A DNA stretch of 64,000 nucleotides from Paenibacillus sp. FSL R5-0517 (lineage in GTDB: Bacteria; Bacillota; Bacilli; Paenibacillales; Paenibacillaceae), in contig NZ_CP150235.1 in NCBI RefSeq assembly GCF_037974355.1, positions 930,001 through 994,000 of the forward strand. The letters are read 5' to 3'. A program made the position numbers and the translations under genes. Below are positions 29,696 to 39,955 of this stretch, in pieces; positions within the stretch are counted from its first letter, which is position 1, and every line of letters begins with the position of its first letter. The notes under the pieces are model-generated. The model ran no database searches and was not told the origin of the DNA. It saw only the letters and a list, made by a program, of their open reading frames with translations.

Positions 29696-32600
29696 TTGAG
29701 TATAGGAGATATTGCCATTATCGGTATGGACCTTACGCTTCCAGGGTGTGGGAATATGAATGATGCATGGAATAAAATACGTGACAAGCGAATTTCTGTG
29801 GGGAAATTTCCGACTAACAGGCATGCACAGATTGGTGAACTGGTTGAGGACATATTCATGCCAGGTTCATATCTTGAACATATCGATCAATTTGATCATA
29901 AATATTTCAACATCGCACAAAAAAGTGCTGATTTTATGGATCCTAACCAGAGATTGACCCTGTTATCAGCCACCCGGGCACTGAATGATGCGGGTTGTCT
30001 TGAGCAGATCCGCGGTACACAAACCAGTGTATATGCAAGTGTGAACTCCACACAGCAATATCAATATCAATTATTGTTGCAGCAGCGTAAGTTGAAACCG
30101 GATCTGCTTGGGATGCTAAACTCGACCATATCAAGTCGCATCCAATATATCTATGACTTACGTGGTGCTTCCATAATGACGGATACGGCCTGTTCATCAT
30201 CACTGGTATCTATTATTCAAGCGTCAAATGATCTTAGACAAGGGATTATTGATCAGGCTATAGTCGTTAGTTCTAATCTTTATGTTAAGCCGGGGTACAA
30301 GTCCGATAAATTGGTAGACATTTTGGCAACAGATGCTAGGACGCGTACCTTTGATGATCGAAGCACAGGTACATCCATTGGAGAGGGCGTAGGTTCTGTA
30401 ATTCTCAAACGGAAGGAGGATGCAGAACGGGATGGTAACTTTATCTATGGTCTGATCCGCAGCTACGCCATGAATAACGATGGTCAAACGATGAATATGT
30501 CTTCGCCTAACCCGGATGCGCAAGAACGACTGATAGAACAGGCATGGGCTCCCCTTCAGGATGAGATGCAGCAGCTGGCATTTATTGAAGCACACGGTAC
30601 GGGGACGGCTATCGGAGACACGATCGAATTTGAGAGCCTGAGTAATTACTTTTCAGAACGTGTTAAAACAAAACAGAAAATTGCTCTGACAGCATGTAAG
30701 TCCAATTTCGGACATCTGGATGTAACATCAGGATTGTTCTCATTGATTAAGTCGGCCTTATCTTTACGTAACCGCGTTGTGTTACCTCATCCGGATTTTC
30801 AGATTCCCAATGAGGAGATTGATTTTGAAACATCAGCTTTCTATATTCCGGATCAATCTGTTCCGCTGGAAGAACATGCGCTTGCAGGTATTAGTTCCTT
30901 CGGCATGACGGGTACAAATGCTCACGTTATTCTTCAACAATATAGCTGTTCGGTGCCATCCCAAGTTAAGGAATTGCCATTGAATTTAAAGAGTTACTGG
31001 TTCCCATTAGATGAAAATTCATTCACAGTACAAGATGATCTTCAGCGCTTGGAAACGGATGAGTGGCTTATCGTGCAGTTTCCTTTACACAGTAAGAGAC
31101 AATGGGAGATTCGTGAACATCAGTTCAATGGAAAACATCTGCTTGTGGGTACAAGTATTTTTGAAATGATAGCCCAGGGGTTAGATTGTACACCGTACAC
31201 TCTTGAGCACTATGACATCACTGGTCTTCACATTATGAATCAGATGGCAGTTCAAGACGGCCCTCTGACGATTCTACTCAAACTGGATAAGAAAACCTTA
31301 AAGGTGGTTGTAACATATAGGACTGCTGGTGTGTTGAAGACTTGGCTACAGTTTGAGTTACATGATAAATCTTCATTGCACAAACCGATAAGAAGAACGG
31401 CTACAGAGCTGGATCAGAGAATAAAAGCAGGAGAACTTATGGAAGTCGCTGTAACAAGCCAAGTTGGGGGCGAAGGAGTAGAAGATATTGCTGTATCCCG
31501 AAGATGGGATGTAGTAGATCGTTTATGGACTAATCAAGAACATACAAGAGCTGTAGTTAAGCTGAGACCTCCTTCAGAGTACAAAGTGGAATTCTCAATG
31601 TATAGCTTTTATCCCTCCATTCTCGATCCTGCCTTCAATGCTCTAAACCGAATGGCTGAACCGGAACAGATTGTGTTTCCATGGTATTGGAGCGATATCC
31701 GTTTTGAGCAGTTTGAACTTGTAGGAGAAGAGTTCTATTCGGAAATAGAATTAGTAGATCGCACCATGGATGAACGAGGAAACATCATCCTATCACTTAA
31801 TGTTAATTTGTTCGATGGACAGTGGAATCTTATTCTATCTGCTGATCATTATAAAGTGAAAAATGCTCTTAACAAGGGAGAATCGAGTTCATATTTTAAG
31901 CAAGAAGAGATTATACCTGCAACGTTTACACAACATTCGTACAGTCCATCCGAAGCGATCCATTTTGTACATGAATCCTTGCGTTCCCAACTTCAACTTG
32001 ATAGTCCAATAGTCTATTTTACGGAACTAACAGAAATCAACGAGAAGGCGATAGGGATTCAAGAGAAAGATATGTTAAAGCACGTATACCTGTGGGACCG
32101 GAATTACACAGAGATAGATCGTGTTGCGGATGAGACGTATACCCTTGGAAAAGTGCTAATCAGTTTAAATAAAATCCTGCATATGAAAAAGTTTTATTAC
32201 GTGAATTCAGGAGTTTTAGGATACACAGATAAGAAGAGTGAGTATCCCAAAATGAATGCGTTAAATCGTTCCATAGCCATGGGTGCCTATGCCTTAAGAC
32301 TGGAAGTGAATAGTGAAGTTATTGTTGTGGATACAGATCATACATATTCAACGGATGTGGAGCGAGTTGACTATGGGTCGGAGCAACATATTATTCACCG
32401 GGAAGGTAAGTTCTATATCCTGCGTTTGAAGAGTTTGAAAGTGGATGAATCATCCCGGGACAAATTCTCCGAAGGTAAGACTGTACTGATCGTTGGGGCC
32501 AGTTCTGGAATTGGTGAGGCATACACAAGAGATTTGGCTGATCGATATGCTGACATCCATATCATAGCTGCGGGAAGAAGGTCCGTGTGGGATGGTCTGC

Positions 32601-33469
32601 CATCAAGAGATAATGTGAGTTATCTCAAGTTGGATATATCTAATGAGGATGAAGTTTCTTCTTTTGCTGCTCAGTATCATGGCAAACTTGATTATATTTT
32701 GAACTTTGCAGGTGAGCCGGCTCAGGGATTGTTTGTTAACAAGTCCAGGAATGAGTTTTGTGCGAAAACAAAAAGTAAAATAGAAGGTTCACATCTGTTG
32801 GGAATGTATTTCCCTGAAGTACAAGAGATCATTCATTTTTCCTCACTAGCGGGTGTAATTGGGGCGATGGGACAAGCGGAGTATTCCATGGCTAATGCAT
32901 ATCAATCGGGCTTGCCCTTAACGAATACGAATGTAAGAGTTCTCAATCTAACGGGTTGGCAGGATGTAGGTATGTCAGCAGGAATGGAAGATTACTATTT
33001 CGAGAAATTAACCAGTGCAGAGGGCATTCCATTATTAAATCGGTTCATTCAATCGAATGCCAAGTCGGCTGCTCTCTTTAAGCTAAAACGTACAGCAGAT
33101 GAATATTCTTCTCTCTTCAGTCCTGTTACAAAAATGCACAGGAAGCAACAAACTGAGAAGGTATGCACGGGTTCTGATCGTGTTAAAGATCATATCGTTG
33201 CTGCATGGGGGAGAACTCTAGGTGAAGATGATTACGACCATAATGTTAGTTTCTTTGAACAAGGAGGGGACTCTATTACAATCGTACATTTATGTGATGA
33301 ATTGAATCTAGCGTTTCCTGGACAATTCGATGTAACAACATTGTTCTCTATTGCAACGATACAGGGCCAGGTTGATCTTATCAATCAGCTGGACAACCAG
33401 GAGGCAGTGACAGAACAAAGTGATGGTCATTATGATGCAGCAGAGATGCTGGCATTTCTCAATAAATAA
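29696..33469 (+). CDS. Trans-AT polyketide synthase, KS-DH-KR-ACP
   Basis: A 1257-residue protein starting at TTG with GAGGAGG upstream. KS (residues 1-425): Cys166 in DTACSSS, His in EAHGTGT and His in KSNFGH are all present. DH-like hot-dog region (about 455-730): 'EHQFNG' gives the His, and 'YPSILDPAFN' the Asp; the usual Pro of HxxxGxxxxP is missing. KR (about 910-1130): 'VGASSGIG' Rossmann site, Ser in FSSLAG and Tyr in YSMANAY; there is no LDD motif, which points to an A-type KR. ACP: Ser1193 in GGDSI. No AT or thioesterase is present. It would add one reduced or dehydrated ketide unit; whether the DH is active is uncertain. Confidence 0.9.
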   Translation: MSIGDIAIIGMDLTLPGCGNMNDAWNKIRDKRISVGKFPTNRHAQIGELVEDIFMPGSYLEHIDQFDHKYFNIAQKSADFMDPNQRLTLLSATRALNDAGCLEQIRGTQTSVYASVNSTQQYQYQLLLQQRKLKPDLLGMLNSTISSRIQYIYDLRGASIMTDTACSSSLVSIIQASNDLRQGIIDQAIVVSSNLYVKPGYKSDKLVDILATDARTRTFDDRSTGTSIGEGVGSVILKRKEDAERDGNFIYGLIRSYAMNNDGQTMNMSSPNPDAQERLIEQAWAPLQDEMQQLAFIEAHGTGTAIGDTIEFESLSNYFSERVKTKQKIALTACKSNFGHLDVTSGLFSLIKSALSLRNRVVLPHPDFQIPNEEIDFETSAFYIPDQSVPLEEHALAGISSFGMTGTNAHVILQQYSCSVPSQVKELPLNLKSYWFPLDENSFTVQDDLQRLETDEWLIVQFPLHSKRQWEIREHQFNGKHLLVGTSIFEMIAQGLDCTPYTLEHYDITGLHIMNQMAVQDGPLTILLKLDKKTLKVVVTYRTAGVLKTWLQFELHDKSSLHKPIRRTATELDQRIKAGELMEVAVTSQVGGEGVEDIAVSRRWDVVDRLWTNQEHTRAVVKLRPPSEYKVEFSMYSFYPSILDPAFNALNRMAEPEQIVFPWYWSDIRFEQFELVGEEFYSEIELVDRTMDERGNIILSLNVNLFDGQWNLILSADHYKVKNALNKGESSSYFKQEEIIPATFTQHSYSPSEAIHFVHESLRSQLQLDSPIVYFTELTEINEKAIGIQEKDMLKHVYLWDRNYTEIDRVADETYTLGKVLISLNKILHMKKFYYVNSGVLGYTDKKSEYPKMNALNRSIAMGAYALRLEVNSEVIVVDTDHTYSTDVERVDYGSEQHIIHREGKFYILRLKSLKVDESSRDKFSEGKTVLIVGASSGIGEAYTRDLADRYADIHIIAAGRRSVWDGLPSRDNVSYLKLDISNEDEVSSFAAQYHGKLDYILNFAGEPAQGLFVNKSRNEFCAKTKSKIEGSHLLGMYFPEVQEIIHFSSLAGVIGAMGQAEYSMANAYQSGLPLTNTNVRVLNLTGWQDVGMSAGMEDYYFEKLTSAEGIPLLNRFIQSNAKSAALFKLKRTADEYSSLFSPVTKMHRKQQTEKVCTGSDRVKDHIVAAWGRTLGEDDYDHNVSFFEQGGDSITIVHLCDELNLAFPGQFDVTTLFSIATIQGQVDLINQLDNQEAVTEQSDGHYDAAEMLAFLNK

Positions 33470-33493
33470 TAATCATGAAAGAGGCGATTGAAC

Positions 33494-36400
33494 ATGAAGG
33501 CGAGTGAGTATATCTTCGGTCAGATTCAAAAGGGCCAACTTGATTCAGCAGTAGGCAAAGACTTATTAGAAGAGATTATTCCAGATGATATTGCGATAGT
33601 AGGCATGTCATGCGAATACAGTGATATCAAAGATACATTTGAGTTTTACCAAACGGTTAAAAACGGAAAGCAGGGGTTTAAGGAATTTCCCAAAGGTCGA
33701 ATAGCTTATATTCCCGAAGATCACACTTATCTGCACAACGGAGCCAAACATTTAAAGATCACACCAGAGGAATTCCTGGAGAGATTGTGTAAAGAAAAGG
33801 GATCTTATCTCGATGATATTGATACCTTTGATTATGAATTTTTCGGTATCAGTCAGGACGAAGCCAGATATATTGATCCCACGCATCGTTTGGTTATGAA
33901 GCACTCCTATCTTGCTTTGGAGGATGCAGGTATTCGCCTATCCGATGTTAAGGATAGCAAAACAGCTATCTATGTAGGCAAAGACAAATCCATTACAGCA
34001 AGTTATCGTTCTGAGATTGAAGAGGACTCCAATCATATAAACTCAGGAAACTGGGAAGGCATACTGGCAAGTCGTCTCAATTATATATATAACTTGTCCG
34101 GAGGTTCGTTTGTCGTTGATACAGCTTGTTCTTCCTCGTTGGTCGCTGCACATATAGCATTGAAAACACTTCGGGATAAAGAGATTGATACAGCAATTGT
34201 TGGCGGTATTGCTCTTGGACTATTCCCACGTCAAGGTAGCGTACTCGATCAATACAGTAATGTGGAGACACCGCGTTCCTTCCTGAAAGTATTTGATGCC
34301 GAATCTCAAGGAACGATCTTTGGCGAAGGTGTCGGTATTGTCATTCTGAAAAGGTTGAAAGATGCGATAGCAGACAATGATAACATTTATTCTATTATCC
34401 GTGGCAGCATGATTAATAGTGATGGCAAATCTAACGGTTTGACCGCCCCTAATCCACATGCTCAAAAGGATCTTCTACTGGATGCCTATACAAGCAGCCA
34501 TATCTCACCTGAAACGGTGGATTACATTGATGCACACGGAACGGGCACGAAACTTGGCGATCCGATTGAAGTTCGAGGGCTAACGGATGCATATAAAAAA
34601 TATGTGAACAAACGCGGTTTTTGTGCATTAACAAGTTTGAAAGAAAATATTGGTCATACCGTAGGAGCAGCAGGGGTAGGCGGATTGATTAAGATGTCGC
34701 TGGCTCTTCGCAATCAGGAAATCTTCCCCAACCATTCTTTTGAAGCTCCGAATGAATATATCAAGTTTGTGGATAGTCCATTCTACATTCCTACCCAGGC
34801 TGAGAAGTGGGTCAAAGGAAAGTACCCGCGTCGAGGAGGAATCAGTTCCTTTGGATTCAGCGGTACCAATGCTCATGTGATTCTTGAGGAATATGAGCAA
34901 GCTATAAACGAATCAGATCATAATCAACATACCTTTCCATTTGTTTTCACGGCACAATCGACTAATCAATTAATCAAGATGTTGTACAAGTACGTGCGGC
35001 ATGAAGAATACATGAGCGAATATAGACTACAAGATATTTCATATACCCTTATTCATAGAAGAAACTGGTTTAATACAGGAGTTGGTTTCCAAGCTAATTC
35101 AATGGAAGAATTCATAACAAAAGTAAGAGCGGCGATAACATTGCTGGAAGGCCAAGTGCCAACAGACGAAATCTTTACGACCAGTGATCGTGAAGTAACA
35201 ACGGATATGAAAAAACTTATCCATTATCAATTGAAAACAGACTATAGACAATTTGACTTGAATGAGCTTATTCAACTCAAATTGGATGGGTACGAGACGA
35301 CATTTGACGAATATCCGTATGAGAAGGCCAGAACTGTAACATTACCAGGTTACGAATTCAAATCTGATATTCTATGGGCTACAGTTAAACGATATAGTCC
35401 ACCTGTTCAATCAGGTCCAAGTCTTCCAGTGAAAGCGACATTAATTCAAGAGCAAGTGATCAGATCCGCCAAATCGGATGTGTACCAAGTCAACTTATCC
35501 CCAGATGATTGGTTCGTGGATGATCATCGGATTGGAGGTAAGCGTACGTTCTCGGGTACCACGTATACCGAATTGGCTGCTGAGTTAGCTTCCTTATACT
35601 TTGACGAACCTGCGTTCACGTTAGAAAAGTTGTATTTCAAAAATCTGATTCAGCTCGACGATAAAACAGATAAACGTTTCCTGATTCATGTTAACAAACT
35701 GTCTGCCAAGCAACTGGACATTGAGGTTCTCTCATACGAGAATGATGATCTGGAGCAGTATACGACTCATGCGGTCTTTACACTTAAACCTCAGGAAGTA
35801 ATGGAGAAGCATAAGCTTGATTTGTCCTCAGAGGTACAGAATCAATTGAAACCTACAACGATGGGAAGTACAGAAGAGGAAAATAACTTCTTCAAAGGAC
35901 GTTGGAACTTTATCGCTCAGGACTTCCGGATGGTTCATATGGCCGATTCCAAATTGCTTCTCTCACTTGATCTGCAAGAGGAATTCCTTGAAGATCTTGA
36001 CGCCTACCATCTGCACCCTTCCATGTTGGATGGAATTCTGGGGGCTATGGTGTATGAACGGGCTCAGGCTCGCCAGAAGACATATCTTCCCTTGTCTTAT
36101 GGTCGGTTTACCTATACAGGAGTAAGATTCACCAAGAAGATGTATTCCGTCACCGAACTTCTTTATGACATTACCGGTGATCATGATGTAATCACTGCGC
36201 ACATCCATGTGTACAATGATCAGGGGGATCTAGTTGCTTATGTAGATAAATATGTTATGAAGTCTTTTGCCAATATGTTATTTAAGCCGTATCTTCATAC
36301 TATTGGGTGGGGACGTTCAACGGTTGAGTTTACAGGTGGAGAAGAAGAACATTGGGTAGACAAACAAGTGTTGCTGATAAGCAATGATCTGGTTTCAACG

Positions 36401-37987
36401 CCTGAATCTTCTACAATAAATCATGTGAATTATGAACAATTAGATCAGATAACAACAGGGGTTAGATATGATCTGGTAGTTTATGCACCGTGGATTGGAT
36501 TGGACATATCTGATCCCGGGAAAATTGAAGATGAGATGATGAAGTACTTCCTATTCGCCAAGACAGCTAACAAGTTCCTCAAGAGAGGCGGTAAATTAAT
36601 TTTTGCAGCTGATCAGGGTCTTGCTTTGGAGAAAGACGAGCTTCAAGTTAACCCGCTTCAATATGCAATGCTGAGTTCAGGTCGGATTGTGGGTTTGGAG
36701 AATACGGGTTTCACCACACAAATGATTCAGATCTCCGAGTTTAATATTACCGAGTTGTTAAAGGTCGCTGCTCGCAGTGAACTGGACGGTAAAAAAGTCA
36801 TTGTTAATGATGGAATCATATACGAAGAATCTCTCATCGAAAATAAAGATTTGAAGCATAGATCTGTAGACTTGTTGAAGGATGACTGCGTTATTGTCAC
36901 AGGGGGTTACGGGGGTATCGGGCTTGAATATATTGAGCAGCTACTCGATGTGAATGCCGAAGTACACATAGCGGTATTGGGGCGTACAGATATCCAAGCA
37001 GCCCTCGCTTCCAAACAAGAACGCACACCATATGAAGACAGCAAACTAAATAAATTGAATAAGCTGATATCTAAAGGAGCTGACCTGGAGTTCTACCCTT
37101 GCGATATTTCACATGAGTCTGAGGTACAGACAACTATAACTAGAATTCAAGGGAAATATAATATAGCTGGAATTATTCATTTGGCGGGAGTTCCAGAGGA
37201 GGGCATGTTGTTCTCCAAAACGGAGGATGAATTCAAAAAAATTATAGCACCAAAGGTTACGGGTACACTTTTGCTTCAAAAGTATGTCGACGCAGACAAG
37301 TTACAATTCTTTGTTACCAGTTCTTCAATGACTACAATTACAGGTTCTGCCGGCCAGTTCTCTTATACCGTGGCTAATGCATTTTTGGAAGGGACGGCAC
37401 TATCTGATTCGTTAATAACAGCAATACAGTGGCCGGGATGGAAAGAAACGGGAATGGCCCTTAATTTCGGAGATCTGGATGCCGCGGATGAACATCTCTT
37501 AATGAAATCTGTTACTAACATGGAGGGCAGAGAATATATTAAACTTTCGCTTCATGCGGGAGACTCCGGTTTTATTGCAGGTGAATTTAACACATCCAAG
37601 GTCGAAGAATATTTAGGCGCATATATCCAGTTACCAAGCGGTTACAGTGATGGGAAATCTCGAAATAATGTGGAAGGGGAAGAGGAGGAGGCTCGTCCTT
37701 ATCAGATCAAGGATTATGGTTCTTTAACTGTAACTGGGACGGATCGTCAGGATGATATTGAGAAGTTTGTTACCGTCGTATTTGCTTCGGTGCTTGATCT
37801 TAATGAGATTGATGTGCATAAGAGCTTTACCGATCTGGGTGGAGATTCTCTCAAAGCATTTGGTATTTACGGGCCTATTGCAGAGCAGTTTAACATTGAT
37901 ATAGAGGTTGCTGATGTATTTATCTACCCGACGATTGTGCAGTTAAGTGAATATGTGAAAGAGCTGATGGAAGAGGCTGCAGCATGA
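33494..37987 (+). CDS. Trans-AT polyketide synthase, KS-DH-KR-ACP
   Basis: A 1497-residue protein from the ATG at 33494 (AGAGG upstream; a TTG two codons earlier is possible). KS (about 35-470): Cys212 in DTACSSS, His in DAHGTGT, and His in KENIGH. DH (about 650-930): DDHRIGG and HPSMLDG, His and Asp present, again without the motif Pro. KR (about 1120-1330): GGYGGIG, Ser in TSSSM, Tyr in YTVANAF; no LDD motif. ACP (about 1420-1490): Ser1452 in LGGDSLK. No AT is encoded. The stop overlaps the ATG of the pseudo-ketosynthase gene by four bases, which implies that the two proteins are made in step. Confidence 0.9.
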   Translation: MKASEYIFGQIQKGQLDSAVGKDLLEEIIPDDIAIVGMSCEYSDIKDTFEFYQTVKNGKQGFKEFPKGRIAYIPEDHTYLHNGAKHLKITPEEFLERLCKEKGSYLDDIDTFDYEFFGISQDEARYIDPTHRLVMKHSYLALEDAGIRLSDVKDSKTAIYVGKDKSITASYRSEIEEDSNHINSGNWEGILASRLNYIYNLSGGSFVVDTACSSSLVAAHIALKTLRDKEIDTAIVGGIALGLFPRQGSVLDQYSNVETPRSFLKVFDAESQGTIFGEGVGIVILKRLKDAIADNDNIYSIIRGSMINSDGKSNGLTAPNPHAQKDLLLDAYTSSHISPETVDYIDAHGTGTKLGDPIEVRGLTDAYKKYVNKRGFCALTSLKENIGHTVGAAGVGGLIKMSLALRNQEIFPNHSFEAPNEYIKFVDSPFYIPTQAEKWVKGKYPRRGGISSFGFSGTNAHVILEEYEQAINESDHNQHTFPFVFTAQSTNQLIKMLYKYVRHEEYMSEYRLQDISYTLIHRRNWFNTGVGFQANSMEEFITKVRAAITLLEGQVPTDEIFTTSDREVTTDMKKLIHYQLKTDYRQFDLNELIQLKLDGYETTFDEYPYEKARTVTLPGYEFKSDILWATVKRYSPPVQSGPSLPVKATLIQEQVIRSAKSDVYQVNLSPDDWFVDDHRIGGKRTFSGTTYTELAAELASLYFDEPAFTLEKLYFKNLIQLDDKTDKRFLIHVNKLSAKQLDIEVLSYENDDLEQYTTHAVFTLKPQEVMEKHKLDLSSEVQNQLKPTTMGSTEEENNFFKGRWNFIAQDFRMVHMADSKLLLSLDLQEEFLEDLDAYHLHPSMLDGILGAMVYERAQARQKTYLPLSYGRFTYTGVRFTKKMYSVTELLYDITGDHDVITAHIHVYNDQGDLVAYVDKYVMKSFANMLFKPYLHTIGWGRSTVEFTGGEEEHWVDKQVLLISNDLVSTPESSTINHVNYEQLDQITTGVRYDLVVYAPWIGLDISDPGKIEDEMMKYFLFAKTANKFLKRGGKLIFAADQGLALEKDELQVNPLQYAMLSSGRIVGLENTGFTTQMIQISEFNITELLKVAARSELDGKKVIVNDGIIYEESLIENKDLKHRSVDLLKDDCVIVTGGYGGIGLEYIEQLLDVNAEVHIAVLGRTDIQAALASKQERTPYEDSKLNKLNKLISKGADLEFYPCDISHESEVQTTITRIQGKYNIAGIIHLAGVPEEGMLFSKTEDEFKKIIAPKVTGTLLLQKYVDADKLQFFVTSSSMTTITGSAGQFSYTVANAFLEGTALSDSLITAIQWPGWKETGMALNFGDLDAADEHLLMKSVTNMEGREYIKLSLHAGDSGFIAGEFNTSKVEEYLGAYIQLPSGYSDGKSRNNVEGEEEEARPYQIKDYGSLTVTGTDRQDDIEKFVTVVFASVLDLNEIDVHKSFTDLGGDSLKAFGIYGPIAEQFNIDIEVADVFIYPTIVQLSEYVKELMEEAAA

Positions 37988-39201
37988 GTAAATCCAGTTC
38001 TCGTGTCGTCATAGTAGACTACCGCTGGGATATGCCGGCGAAGGATGATTCGCAAGCGAAGCAGCTTCTCCATAGCAAGGACAAGCTTTGGGAAAATAGA
38101 ATAGAGCAGTTGAGCGTGCGCTTTAGTCAAGATTTCCACGGAGCTAGCTCATTCGATGGGATTTTCTATCCATCCATTGAAGAAAGATTTGCTTTAGAAG
38201 GCATAGATGAGGAAAAAACAACATATTTGCTCTCCAGTGAAAGAATCACACTATCGTTGTTTCAGTCGCTCATCAATCAGAATGTCGTGACAACGAAGCA
38301 CGATGTGTTGGTATCCAACGGAAGTGCACAAACAGACTTGATATCCAAATCGGCCTATTTGGGAATGCAGGGCGTTGATTTCATGAAGGCTATAGAGTTA
38401 CTTGATCCGTTGGCATATCTGAAAATGCTACGTTTATCCAGGCCGCCAGCAATTCAGATGGTAAGCGAAGCATCAACTTCAGGTATAGGGGCTTTATATA
38501 GCGGGTATAACGCCGTTAAAAAGGGGAAGTTTAACACAGCCTTGGTCGGTGGTTCTTGCGCTAGTACGATGCCATTCCCCCATGAGTTATCCAACTTTGG
38601 GTTTGGTTCTGATCGATTCACTCAACCATTCGAACAAGGTGCTTCGGGGCACTATTTTTCAGAAGGAGGCGTTGCCTTTCTAATAAAAGAAAGGCAGCAA
38701 GCCCTTGCAGATGGAGATCACATTCTTGCTGAGATTAAAGATATCACCGCAGGCACTATGGGAAGTCCTGTAATTAATCGCAATGCAGTTAAAAAACTGG
38801 TGCTTCAATCTCTGGCAGATGCCGGGGTACTTCCTACAGATGAGATATTTATGGACCTGTATGGAAGAGCTAATGAGATCGATGATACTGCTGAGTTTTC
38901 CTGTTTGAAAAATGTACAGAAGGTATTCCCTGGTTTAAAGGGAGGATATCTCAAACAGCATGCTCAATACATGATTGGATACTATGGACTAATAGGATTA
39001 TGTCGTTTGCTGGAATCGAAGAAAAATAACAAAGAGCTACAGGGCGGTGTTGTTACTCAGCCAAACTCCTATATAGGCAAGATAGAACCGGATCAATGGA
39101 CGAATCAAGTGAATGATTATCATTGGATTACAATGCCCATGTATTCAATGCATGGCAACGTGTATAACTTAGTCATTCATATGAATCCTGATGAAGGATA
39201 G
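37984..39201 (+). CDS. Stand-alone ketosynthase-fold protein lacking all three catalytic residues
   Basis: A 405-residue thiolase-fold protein. Aligning by eye with the neighbouring KS domains places Ser164 (SEASTSG) at the active-site Cys, Tyr293 (DLYGRAN) at the first His and Tyr329 (KQHAQYM) at the second His. The 36-residue spacing of the last two fits FabF. The fold marks (GIGALYSG, FSEGGVAF) are otherwise kept. It thus cannot perform standard Claisen condensation. A structural role like the chain-length factor of KS-CLF pairs, a docking/gating KS, or a changed reaction are all possible. The ATGA overlap with the second PKS gene suggests a complex with it. This is not a truncation; the length is full for FabF-like proteins. 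Confidence 0.8.
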   Translation: MSKSSSRVVIVDYRWDMPAKDDSQAKQLLHSKDKLWENRIEQLSVRFSQDFHGASSFDGIFYPSIEERFALEGIDEEKTTYLLSSERITLSLFQSLINQNVVTTKHDVLVSNGSAQTDLISKSAYLGMQGVDFMKAIELLDPLAYLKMLRLSRPPAIQMVSEASTSGIGALYSGYNAVKKGKFNTALVGGSCASTMPFPHELSNFGFGSDRFTQPFEQGASGHYFSEGGVAFLIKERQQALADGDHILAEIKDITAGTMGSPVINRNAVKKLVLQSLADAGVLPTDEIFMDLYGRANEIDDTAEFSCLKNVQKVFPGLKGGYLKQHAQYMIGYYGLIGLCRLLESKKNNKELQGGVVTQPNSYIGKIEPDQWTNQVNDYHWITMPMYSMHGNVYNLVIHMNPDEG

Positions 39202-39215
39202 AGGAGGAAATAGAC

Positions 39216-39941
39216 ATGCAACTGATATGTTTTCCTTATGCTGGAGCTCATGTAAATGTATTTGTTGAACTACAAAATCAGATCAAAAACAAGTATCCCC
39301 ATATGCAGATCATGTCTGTGGAATATGCTGGGCATGGGAGACGGTTTTCTGAGACAGCGTATCAGTCCATTCAAGAGAATGCGGCCGATCTATACATGAG
39401 AATTACAGCAACAATGAATAAAGAAGAAGAAATCATGTTGCTTGGATACAGTATGGGTTCAATTGTTGCCTATGAAGTTGCACAAATGCTAATCAGGGAA
39501 GGCTACAACATAGTCAAACTGATTTTTATGGCCGCTACTCCGCCTCATCGAATAGATATTCGAAATGAGGATTTATCAGGAGATGAGGAACTTCTTCTAC
39601 GCTGCAAACATTACGGATTGATTAAAGAAAGGCAGTTTGATTCTGCACAGATGCGTAAGCTGTTTCTGCCAGCGCTTCGCCATGACATTAATGCAGTGAA
39701 TACGTACAATGTCGTCAACAACTATCAGAGCTATACATTTGATGAAAAAGTTCAAATTGCTGTTTTTCTAGGTCAGCAGGATCTGTCTGTCGCCGATGAA
39801 GATTATTGGACAGACCTTTCCGAGAATGATGTACAGTATCATTTCTACCCTTCTGGACATTTCTTCTTATATGACCACCAGAATCAAGTCAGTCTGGATG
39901 TTATTGATTTTATTACTAATTCAAATAAGACCATTATCTGA
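39216..39941 (+). CDS. Type II thioesterase (SrfAD/GrsT-like)
   Basis: A 241-residue alpha/beta-hydrolase. Catalytic Ser79 is in GYSMG, with the usual 'ICFPYAGAH' oxyanion region at the N-terminus, and His215 is in 'PSGHFFLY'; an Asp in 'VFLGQQDLSV' completes the triad. The family removes wrongly loaded acyl groups from carrier domains. As no type I thioesterase is fused to any synthase here, it might also release the product. GAGGAGG lies upstream, 14 bases after the previous stop. Confidence 0.9.
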   Translation: MQLICFPYAGAHVNVFVELQNQIKNKYPHMQIMSVEYAGHGRRFSETAYQSIQENAADLYMRITATMNKEEEIMLLGYSMGSIVAYEVAQMLIREGYNIVKLIFMAATPPHRIDIRNEDLSGDEELLLRCKHYGLIKERQFDSAQMRKLFLPALRHDINAVNTYNVVNNYQSYTFDEKVQIAVFLGQQDLSVADEDYWTDLSENDVQYHFYPSGHFFLYDHQNQVSLDVIDFITNSNKTII

Positions 39942-39955
39942 GGAGGGGTTAGAAT

